Shown here: positions 6,957-11,805 of the stretch, piece after piece
How positions within the stretch are numbered: position 1 is the stretch's first letter
Layout of the letters: every line of letters starts with the position of its first letter
DNA from: CAVSWN01 sp046728115
GTDB lineage: Bacteria; Acidobacteriota; Vicinamibacteria; Vicinamibacterales; CAVVIG01
DNA length: 11,805 bases
NCBI GenBank assembly: GCA_046728115.1
Contig: JBKPDW010000515.1
Coordinates: 1-11,805 of the forward strand
Reading direction: 5' to 3'
The notes under the pieces: model-generated
Told to the model about the DNA's origin: nothing
Seen by the model: only the letters and a program-made list of their open reading frames with translations
Databases searched by the model: none
Translations under genes and position numbers: made by a program

Positions 6957-7181
6957 CTAGCCCTCTTCCTCGAACTCTTCCTCCCCGGGCGGACCGAGGC
7001 GTGTGGACGGACGCAGCGCCTCGCGATAGTCGAACAGCGGCAGGTTGCGCACATGTAACGTCAGCGTGCACGCCGGCGATTTTTCATCGACGACGACCGT
7101 CACGGGACTGCCCTCCACGCCGTCGCGAAACGTGATGCGACAACCGCAGGCCAGCCGCGCGTGCGTAAACCCCTTCAACAT
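6957..7181 (-). CDS. 74-aa cysteine-containing protein, unknown function
   Basis: A small protein of no family I recognise. It has cysteines at 12 and 14 (ACGC) and 38 (SPAC), a beta-rich middle (VTVVVDE; CTLTLHV) and a strongly acidic end (GEEEFEEEG, 66-74). No signal peptide or membrane segment is visible, so it may be cytoplasmic; three cysteines near a thioredoxin-like gene could suggest metal or redox binding, but that is guesswork. The ATG lies 17 bp after the TlpA-like gene's stop and 41 bp before the adaptor start, consistent with one operon. A TATGAT sequence 8 nt upstream of the ATG might be an internal promoter, but no -35 is visible. The gene call is supported by spacing and by a clean frame on the coding strand of its neighbours. 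Confidence 0.6.
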   Translation of the reverse strand: MLKGFTHARLACGCRITFRDGVEGSPVTVVVDEKSPACTLTLHVRNLPLFDYREALRPSTRLGPPGEEEFEEEG

Positions 7182-7198
7182 CGCGTCCGATCATACCA

Positions 7199-7741
7199 TC
7201 AGAGCAGCGATTTGATCTCCTTTTCGAACTGATCCTTGCCCGACAACCCGACGTGCTTTCCGCAGATTCTGCCGTCGCGCGAAATCACCACGGTGACCGG
7301 CAACCCGAACATCGGCCCGAACGCATCCTCCACATCGTCGCGCCCGTCGCCCTGCAGCAGCGTGTAGTTCATTTTCCACTGGGCAGCGAACGGCCTGGCC
7401 TTGTCGGCCGTGTCCTGCGTGACGATGCCGACCACTTCGAGACCGCTCTTGCCGTACTTGTTCTGGAATTCGATGAACCACGGAATCTCGATCTTGCACG
7501 GGCCGCACCACGTCGCCCAGAAGTCGAGCAGGATCACCTTGCCCTTGAACGCCGACAACTTCACGTCCTTGTTGTTCAGGTCCTTGAGCGTGAAGTTCAA
7601 ATTCGCCGGCTTGGCATTGGCCGGGCACGACGCGTTGCCGGCCGCAAACAGCGACTTCACCGACGGCCACGGATCGGCGGGCAGCGTGAGAATGGCCAGC
7701 GCGAGCGCGCCCACAGTCGCGACGACCCATCGAGTTTTCAT
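7199..7741 (-). CDS. TlpA-like thiol-disulfide oxidoreductase
   Basis: A 180-residue exported thioredoxin-fold protein. Residues 1-20 form a signal peptide or membrane anchor. The redox motif WCGPC is at 78-82 (C79, C82) in LLDFWATWCGPCKIEIPWF, and the cis-proline is P148 in GLPVTVV. It has the central insertion typical of TlpA/ResA proteins (VGIVTQDTADKARPFAAQW). Extra cysteines at 39 and 160 could pair or be substrates. The expected role is reduction of periplasmic disulfides, as in cytochrome c maturation or repair of envelope proteins; the exact partner is unknown. The ATG at 7739-7741 is chosen because AAGGA lies 7 nt upstream; an in-frame GTG five codons earlier has no such site. It lies downstream of the sigma/anti-sigma genes and 17 bp before the 74-aa gene. 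Confidence 0.9.
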   Translation of the reverse strand: MKTRWVVATVGALALAILTLPADPWPSVKSLFAAGNASCPANAKPANLNFTLKDLNNKDVKLSAFKGKVILLDFWATWCGPCKIEIPWFIEFQNKYGKSGLEVVGIVTQDTADKARPFAAQWKMNYTLLQGDGRDDVEDAFGPMFGLPVTVVISRDGRICGKHVGLSGKDQFEKEIKSLL

Positions 7742-7762
7742 CGTCCTATCCTTCACTCTACG

Positions 7763-7794
7763 ATTCTGAACTCACTCTGAATTCTGAACTCTGA
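7763..7794. repeat. 7-bp-period tandem repeat after anti-sigma gene
   Basis: Copies of the heptamer ATTCTGA or ACTCTGA lie at 7763-7769, 7774-7780, 7781-7787 and 7788-7794. The last three are directly abutting; a 4-bp actc separates the first. On the transcribed strand the units read TCAGAGT and TCAGAAT. The array sits about 10 bp beyond the anti-sigma stop and about 20 bp before the TlpA-like start, in an AT-richer patch. No hairpin of note. Confidence 0.6.
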
Positions 7795-7804
7795 CCCGCC
7801 AGGA

Positions 7805-8569
7805 TCAACGCAACCCTGCCTGAACGAACGACGCCAGACGCTGCACCTCCGGCTTGGATTCGCGCGCGACGAGGACGAACGTGCGATTGCCGCTGCACCA
7901 GATCGCCGCCTCGTGGCCGAACACTTCCACCAGATCGCGCGCCCGCACGGTGTCGGGCAGCATGAACAGCGAGACGGGGTGGCCCTGGTGACGGTACATG
8001 ATGTGCGCGACCTTGCCTTTCCCGTACAGGCACGGGCGGCCGTCGACCAGCTCGAGTTGTCCGCCCGCACGATCTTCGGGGAAATGGGTGTGCCATCCGA
8101 AACTCGCTGCGATCGAACTCTCGACGGCGGGCGCAGCGTGATGCGTCCCGAAGACCGAGTTCATCGCGAAGCATCGAAGATGATCGGCGGCGAGCTCCGC
8201 GGCCATGACGCGATCCGATCGATCCGTTGCCTGATACACGAACGCGCCGCCCACGACGACGACGAGTGAGGCCGCCAAACCGTAGGGCGTCAGGCGCCGG
8301 CGCCAGGTTGGAGCGACGCTCGCGGGGACAGCTCGCGCGTCGGCCGCAATTCTGGAACACGCGCTGCGCAGCGACTCGGGCGCCCGCGTCGACCGGAGCG
8401 CGCCGGTGCGCGCGCGGACCAGCTCGTGCACGACGCGTTCGGCCGCCACACGCGAATCACACGGCGGACACGCGCGCAGATGTTCCTCCACCGCGCGCCG
8501 ATCGGCGTCGGCGATTTCGCCATCGATGTACGGCGTGATCAGCGGATCGAACGTCTTACAGGTCAACAT
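7805..8569 (-). CDS. zinc-finger anti-sigma factor (ZAS/zf-HC2 type)
   Basis: A 254-residue membrane-bound anti-sigma factor. The N-terminal anti-sigma domain has C4, H30, C34 and C37 in the H-x3-C-x2-C pattern (HLRACPPC) that marks zinc-associated anti-sigma factors. A transmembrane helix spans about 96-113 (LTPYGLAASLVVVVGGAFVYQ region). The remaining 140 residues would be extracytoplasmic, with three cysteines (133, 180, 225) and many histidines (130, 143, 144, 160, 162, 189, 194, 197, 219), so sensing of metal, thiol state or oxidant is conceivable. The known role of the family is to hold the cognate ECF sigma factor inactive until a signal arrives. The partner is encoded 55 bp upstream. 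The ATG has GGTGA 7 nt upstream, abutting an inverted repeat. Confidence 0.9.
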   Translation of the reverse strand: MLTCKTFDPLITPYIDGEIADADRRAVEEHLRACPPCDSRVAAERVVHELVRARTGALRSTRAPESLRSACSRIAADARAVPASVAPTWRRRLTPYGLAASLVVVVGGAFVYQATDRSDRVMAAELAADHLRCFAMNSVFGTHHAAPAVESSIAASFGWHTHFPEDRAGGQLELVDGRPCLYGKGKVAHIMYRHQGHPVSLFMLPDTVRARDLVEVFGHEAAIWCSGNRTFVLVARESKPEVQRLASFVQAGLR

Positions 8570-8581
8570 CAGACAGTCACC

Positions 8582-8664
8582 AGGCTCTCGAAGGGTCGAC
8601 GGTTATGAGTCCCTTCATGGTCGATCACGCCGACTGGCGACCCTTCGAGGGCCTCAGGGTCGCC
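8582..8664. repeat. REP-like palindrome spanning the sigma 3' end
   Basis: Two overlapping structures share one arm. A 9-bp perfect stem pairs ggcgaccct (8636-8644) with agggtcgcc (8656-8664) over an 11-nt loop. A longer inverted repeat pairs 8582-8598 with 8638-8654, 16 of 17 positions, with a perfect 12-bp core ctcgaagggtcg. The arm near 8638-8664 resembles the cttcgan..gcctcaggg palindromes dispersed in many GC-rich genomes. The right part lies inside the sigma gene; the left arm ends next to the anti-sigma Shine-Dalgarno (8577-8581). Confidence 0.6.
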
Positions 8665-9254
8665 CCGAACGAAGTCGCGGTGCGACTGGTCACCGAAGGC
8701 ACCGCAGTCTCATCAGAGGGACGGCGCAGCGCGTCGTAGAGTGCGCGCCGTCCGCGACTGATGCGCGACATGACAGTACCGATTGGAATCGACAGCATCT
8801 CCGCAATTTCGGCGTACGAAAACTCTTCCACGTCGCGTAACCATACCGCCTGCCGGAAGGCGTCGGGCAGCGCGTCGATCGCAGCCTGCAGCTCGGGCGC
8901 GAGCGTGTCGCGCAGCAGAAGGGTTTCGGGCGTTTCGGGCAGACCGGTCGGCGCGCGCTCGCTCGCCCGCTCCACGAGCTCGCTGTCGATCGCGACCGCG
9001 TCGCGAGCGCGGTCTCGCACCCGGTTGCGCGCTGTGTTATGGAGAATCGTGAACAGCCACGCCTTCAAGTTGGTCCCCGGCTCGAAGCTGTCCGCGGCGC
9101 GAAAGGCTTTCAGATACGTCTCCTGGACCAAATCCTCGGCATCGGCGGGTACGCGCGTCAGACGAAGCGCCATGCGATACAAACTGTCCAGCGAGGCGAG
9201 GGCCTCCTCCTGGAAAGCCGGCCACGTCCGAGATAAACCCTGCCGCGTCTTCAT
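8625..9254 (-). CDS. ECF-family RNA polymerase sigma factor
   Basis: A 209-residue sigma70-family regulator that redirects RNA polymerase to stress promoters. Region 2 is about 20-85 (ADAEDLVQETYLKAFRAADSF, then NLKAWLFTILHNTARNRVRDR), including the -10 melting segment. Region 4 is about 120-175 (LPDAFRQAVWLRDVEEFSY, AEIAEMLSIPIGTVMSRISRGRRAL), the -35 helix-turn-helix. There is no region 3, as usual for ECF factors. The pairing with a zinc-finger anti-sigma and the region 4 sequence recall the SigR/RpoE-like groups, but I cannot assign an ECF group. Residues 176-209 are a poorly structured tail, and about 197-209 are encoded by a REP-like palindrome. The ATG is preceded by GAAGG and GGGA at usable spacing. 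It may autoregulate; the upstream region holds a five-copy 16-bp motif. Confidence 0.95.
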   Translation of the reverse strand: MKTRQGLSRTWPAFQEEALASLDSLYRMALRLTRVPADAEDLVQETYLKAFRAADSFEPGTNLKAWLFTILHNTARNRVRDRARDAVAIDSELVERASERAPTGLPETPETLLLRDTLAPELQAAIDALPDAFRQAVWLRDVEEFSYAEIAEMLSIPIGTVMSRISRGRRALYDALRRPSDETAVPSVTSRTATSFGATLRPSKGRQSA

Positions 9255-9278
9255 TTATTCCCGCCTTCGCAACTTCGG

Positions 9279-9504
9279 CGCTTCGGCGAGGCAGGCCCCG
9301 CGAGGCTGCCTGGCCGAAGCGTGGCCGACCTGGCACGCCACGCGAAGCCGGACCGCAGCATCCAGTGTGCGTTGCGCTTCGGCCTGGCAGGCGCCTTTCG
9401 GTCGGAGTGCGCGCGCGTCGGCGTCTCAGCCCCGCGTGTCATGTTATCGCGTTCTCCCGCTTGCCAAGCCGAAGCGGCAGGCCAAGACCGGCCAAGCCGA
9501 AGTG
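9279..9504. repeat. five-copy 16-bp motif CGCTTCGGCnnGGCAG
   Basis: Copies: 9279-9294 (+), 9306-9321 (-), 9375-9390 (+), 9461-9476 (-) and 9489-9504 (-). The first three match the 14 fixed positions exactly, the fourth at 13 and the fifth at 12. Copies one and two face each other and form a hairpin with a 16-bp stem, one mismatch and an 11-nt loop (9295-9305). Copies four and five lie in a 28-bp direct repeat (9463-9479 and 9491-9507, 16 of 17). If the sigma message starts upstream, the hairpin lies 24 nt before its ATG. Confidence 0.65.
9441..9467 (-). promoter_or_regulatory. candidate promoter for the sigma gene
   Basis: On the minus strand TTGGCA (9467-9462, five of six to TTGACA) is followed after 15 nt by TAACAT (9446-9441, four of six to TATAAT). 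The spacer is shorter than usual, which lowers confidence. It would give a leader of about 180 nt containing the motif hairpin. The -35 box is part of the fourth 16-bp motif copy, so binding at the motif could block it. Confidence 0.25.
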
Positions 9505-9547
9505 GCAATGCCGCCGTCTACCTGAGGTGCAGGGCTCGCCAGCCGGT

Positions 9548-9592
9548 CGCTCGCGCCAAAATATTAGCGAGCGGCGGCCGGAATGTCGCTAA
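9548..9592. other. two overlapping dyads around an AT-rich core
   Basis: cgctcgc (9548-9554) pairs with gcgagcg (9567-9573) over a 12-nt loop that includes aaaatatta, unusual in this GC-rich context. ttagcga (9564-9570) pairs with tcgctaa (9586-9592) over 15 nt. The two share the segment gcga at 9567-9570, so only one can form at a time. It could be a regulator operator. On the minus strand the second dyad is followed by TATTTT, a weak terminator-like reading that might limit antisense transcription. Confidence 0.3.
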
Positions 9593-9661
9593 AAAGGGTC
9601 GCGTTCGCGGCTGCCCGAGGACAACCTTCGGAAAATACGGGGCTGCTGCCGAGCACGACGT

Positions 9662-9690
9662 TTGCAGGCCGTCGCGGTCGAAGATAAGAT
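9662..9690 (+). promoter_or_regulatory. candidate promoter for the metallopeptidase gene
   Basis: TTGCAG (9662-9667, three of six to TTGACA) and TAAGAT (9685-9690, four of six to TATAAT) are separated by 17 nt. The predicted start near 9697 gives a leader of about 34 nt before the ATG at 9731, which carries a Shine-Dalgarno. The -35 match is weak. Confidence 0.3.
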
Positions 9691-9717
9691 CCTTCGAGTC
9701 GCCCACGTTCCATTTCC

Positions 9718-9722
9718 GAGGT
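9718..9722 (+). promoter_or_regulatory. Shine-Dalgarno of the metallopeptidase gene
   Basis: GAGGT ends 8 nt before the ATG at 9731. It decides this start over the second in-frame ATG four codons later (9743), which lies too far from it. The chosen start also gives the more complete signal peptide. Confidence 0.6.
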
Positions 9723-9730
9723 ACTTGCCT

Positions 9731-11805
9731 ATGCGTCCGCGCATGCCGCTGACCGCCTGCTCCTGTCCAGCCCTGGCCGTCGCTGCCCTCCTCGTTGCCG
9801 GCTACTCCAGCGCCGTCTCGGCACAAACGTCGCTCGTGCCGTACTTCGGCAAGAACAACATTCACTACGACAAGTTCGACTGGCACATCTACACCACCGA
9901 CCATTTCGAAATTTATTACTACCCGGAACTCGAGCAGCACCTCGAGCGGGTGGCGGGATATGCGGAAAGCGCCTATCAGCAAATCAGCGCGGACCTCAAA
10001 CACGACCTCTCGTTCAAAGTGCAGATGATCCTCTTCAAAACGCACAGCGAGTTCGAGCAGCAGAACGTGGCGCCGCCCGACGCTTCGTCGGAAGGCGTCG
10101 GCGCTTTCGCCGAGCCGGTACGCAATCGCATGCTGCTGCCGATCGACGATCCCCCGGACCGCCTGTACGGTTTGATCGTTCACGAACTCACGCACCAGTT
10201 CGAATTCGACATTATCCCGCAGTCCTTGATCCGGCGCAGTGTTCCGCTGTGGGTGAACGAAGGTCTGTCTGATTACGAGCGCGGGCAATGGAGCCCAATC
10301 GATCTCATGTCGGTCCGCGACGCCGCAGTCGCCGACATCGTGCCGAAGATGTCGGAGATGGAAGGCTACGGCAACACCAGCAACCCGCGGCTGGTCTACA
10401 ACCTCGGCCACGCGGTGTTCGAGTTCATCGAAGCGAAGTTCGGCAAGGAGGGCATCCGCCAGTTCATGTTCTCGCTGCGCAAGAGCGTGATCGGTGGCGG
10501 CGAGGACGCGTACGAAGAAGCCCTCAAGATGAAGAAGGAGGAGTTCGATCAGGCGTTCGAACGGTATCTCAAGGATCGCTTCAAGCCGTTCCGCGACAAG
10601 GAGCGCCCCGCCGACTACGGGCGCGACCTCGCGCCGAACAAGGAAAAGACCCATTTCGCCGAGGCGTTCTCGATTGCACCTTCGCCGTCCGGCGATCTGA
10701 TCGCCGCGGTGACGGTGAACCGGAAGGATCGCGAGCTCGACCTGGTGCTGCTCTCGTCCAAGGACGGGTCCCTCGTTCGCAATCTGACGAGCGGCTTCGA
10801 TAAGGACATGGGCTTCGATCACATCGTGCAGATGGGCGAGCGATTCGAGATGCCCTGGATGGGCTGGTCGCCGAAAGGCGATCGGCTCGCATATTTCGTG
10901 CGCACGGAAAAGGAACGATCGCTCATCATCCAGAACGTGCTGACGAAGAAGATTGAAGTGAAGGTGCCGGCCAAGAGCGTGGACGAGCCGGAGTCGCCCA
11001 ACTTCTCGCCCGACGGCAAACTGCTCGCGTTTTCGGCGTTGCGCGGCGGCGTGGGCGACATCTTCACGGTGAACCTCGAGACGAGGGAGATCGTCAACCT
11101 GACCAACGACCCGTTCGCTGACGCCGCGCCGGTCTTCTCGCCCGACGGCAAGTACATCGTCTACAGCGCGCGCGTGAGCGGGAATCAGAAGCTGTTCCGG
11201 CTCGATCTCGAAACGAAGAACAAGACGCAGCTCACCTTCGGCACGCAGGACGAGACCGGCGCGCAGTTCGTGGACGATCACACGCTCGTGTTCTCGTCCA
11301 CGGCGACTGATCCGGCCGTGCCGCTCGAGCCGGAAGTCGCCAAGAACGGCAACATCTACAACATCTGGACGCTCGACATGAGCAGCGGCGAGCTGCGCCA
11401 GTACACCGATGCGCTCGGCGGCAACTGGTCGGCCGTCGTGCTCAACGACGGCAAGACCAGTCGAATCGCCTTCATCAGCTACTACAAGGGCGAATACGGT
11501 ATCCACACACTCGAGCGCAAGGAGCCGTTGCACACGGCCGCCACGTCGGACTTCGGCGCGCCCGGTCCAATCATCGACTTCCAGGCGCCGCTCCAGCACA
11601 CGCTGGTCAAGGAGAACGACCGCAAGAAGGGCGCGTGGGAAAAGATGTTTCTCGAAGGGCGCCCGCCGGTCAATCTCGGCGTGACGAGCAACGGCGACAT
11701 CTTCGGCGGCACCGCGGTCAGCTTCGGCGACGTGCTCGGCGACAAGCAGATCAACCTTTACGTCGCGTCGATCTCGCAGTATCGGACGATGTCGCTCTCC
11801 TACGT
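9731..11805 (+). CDS. secreted metallopeptidase with PD40 propeller (3' end cut)
   Basis: 691 residues are visible; the frame is still open at the window end. A signal peptide (about 1-31) ends VSA-QT. A gluzincin-like peptidase domain follows (about 40-300): zinc motif HELTH (151-155) and the third ligand in WVNEGLSDY (E177), the arrangement of the peptidase MA/M1-like group. PD40 (WD40-like, TolB-type) blades follow, recognised by the pattern SP-x-G-D/K at about 318-322, 380-384, 426-429 and 470-473, with a weaker fifth at 512-522. From about 647 the sequence (VNLGVTSNGDIFGGTAVSFGDVLGDKQINLYVAS) alternates like outer-membrane beta strands, so the missing end is probably a surface-antigen-like barrel. 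I infer a protease or peptide-binding protein attached to the outer membrane. Protease substrates are unknown. It is divergent from the sigma gene. Confidence 0.85.
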   Translation, partial: MRPRMPLTACSCPALAVAALLVAGYSSAVSAQTSLVPYFGKNNIHYDKFDWHIYTTDHFEIYYYPELEQHLERVAGYAESAYQQISADLKHDLSFKVQMILFKTHSEFEQQNVAPPDASSEGVGAFAEPVRNRMLLPIDDPPDRLYGLIVHELTHQFEFDIIPQSLIRRSVPLWVNEGLSDYERGQWSPIDLMSVRDAAVADIVPKMSEMEGYGNTSNPRLVYNLGHAVFEFIEAKFGKEGIRQFMFSLRKSVIGGGEDAYEEALKMKKEEFDQAFERYLKDRFKPFRDKERPADYGRDLAPNKEKTHFAEAFSIAPSPSGDLIAAVTVNRKDRELDLVLLSSKDGSLVRNLTSGFDKDMGFDHIVQMGERFEMPWMGWSPKGDRLAYFVRTEKERSLIIQNVLTKKIEVKVPAKSVDEPESPNFSPDGKLLAFSALRGGVGDIFTVNLETREIVNLTNDPFADAAPVFSPDGKYIVYSARVSGNQKLFRLDLETKNKTQLTFGTQDETGAQFVDDHTLVFSSTATDPAVPLEPEVAKNGNIYNIWTLDMSSGELRQYTDALGGNWSAVVLNDGKTSRIAFISYYKGEYGIHTLERKEPLHTAATSDFGAPGPIIDFQAPLQHTLVKENDRKKGAWEKMFLEGRPPVNLGVTSNGDIFGGTAVSFGDVLGDKQINLYVASISQYRTMSLSY

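Larger units (their letters stand above)
9255..9730. other. 476-bp divergent intergenic region
   Basis: This region separates the minus-strand sigma gene from the plus-strand metallopeptidase gene. It holds the 16-bp motif array (9279-9504), overlapping dyads around an AT-rich core (9548-9592) and candidate promoters for both directions, listed separately. Open frames that cross it on either strand are rich in Arg, Ala, Ser and Gly and look like non-coding GC-rich sequence. Between 9593 and 9660 I see nothing specific. Confidence 0.6.

Noticed and set aside
7190..7195. TATGAT as a separate internal promoter for the 74-aa gene
   Set aside because: It lies 8 nt before the ATG but overlaps no -35-like box and sits in a 17-bp gap inside an apparent operon; kept only as a side note.
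9279..9504. CRISPR array reading of the repeated 16-mers
   Set aside because: Copies are in mixed orientation, irregularly spaced and too short; no cas genes are nearby.
9251..9508. 85-codon minus-strand frame upstream of the sigma gene
   Set aside because: It runs through the 16-bp motif array and overlaps the sigma start; composition is that of repeated GC-rich DNA.
9321..9752. 143-codon plus-strand frame in the divergent gap
   Set aside because: It crosses the motif array, the dyads and the metallopeptidase start in another frame, with no protein features.
9518..11599. 693-codon open frame on the minus strand, antisense to the metallopeptidase gene
   Set aside because: It mirrors the coding strand's GC-rich third positions; its protein is a run of Arg, Val, Glu, Leu, His without motifs, while the plus strand encodes clear domains.

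Overview
The window is GC-rich, tightly packed bacterial chromosome. I infer a Gram-negative soil or environmental bacterium. The style fits Acidobacteriota (for example Vicinamibacteria): a large secreted HExxH/PD40 protein, a zinc-finger anti-sigma pair, FtsX-type exporters and short patterned intergenic repeats. That placement is inference from gene content, not a database result. I see no tRNA, rRNA, CRISPR array, transposase or phage gene.

Left part (1-1529). Two small minus-strand genes, a CPCC-motif protein and a putative lipoprotein (402-785), form a short operon. It starts back to back with a plus-strand endonuclease/exonuclease/phosphatase-fold hydrolase (807-1529). The 21 bp between the two starts holds one symmetrical -10-like sequence that could serve both directions.

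Centre (1588-9254). Nine genes lie on the minus strand with small gaps or overlaps. In transcription order they are: ECF sigma factor; zinc-finger anti-sigma factor; TlpA/thioredoxin-like protein; a 74-aa unknown protein; a periplasmic adaptor (HlyD/MFP); an ABC ATPase of the LolD/MacB type; two FtsX-type permeases; and a delta-9-type acyl desaturase that overlaps the last permease by 4 bp. This reads as a regulator pair followed by envelope functions: thiol redox, export or lipoprotein/lipid handling, and membrane fluidity. One envelope-stress unit is possible, but co-transcription is not proven.

Right part (9255-11805). A 476-bp divergent intergenic region carries five copies of a 16-bp motif, two of them forming a strong hairpin, plus overlapping dyads and candidate promoters. 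A plus-strand gene then runs off the window end. It encodes a signal peptide, a metallopeptidase domain (HELTH...NEG), a PD40 beta-propeller, and what looks like the start of an outer-membrane barrel.

The less ordinary material is between genes. Several gaps hold short degenerate tandem repeats or small palindromes lying at stop codons, each with a different unit. One palindrome appears to have become the last codons of the sigma factor and sits next to the anti-sigma ribosome-binding site.
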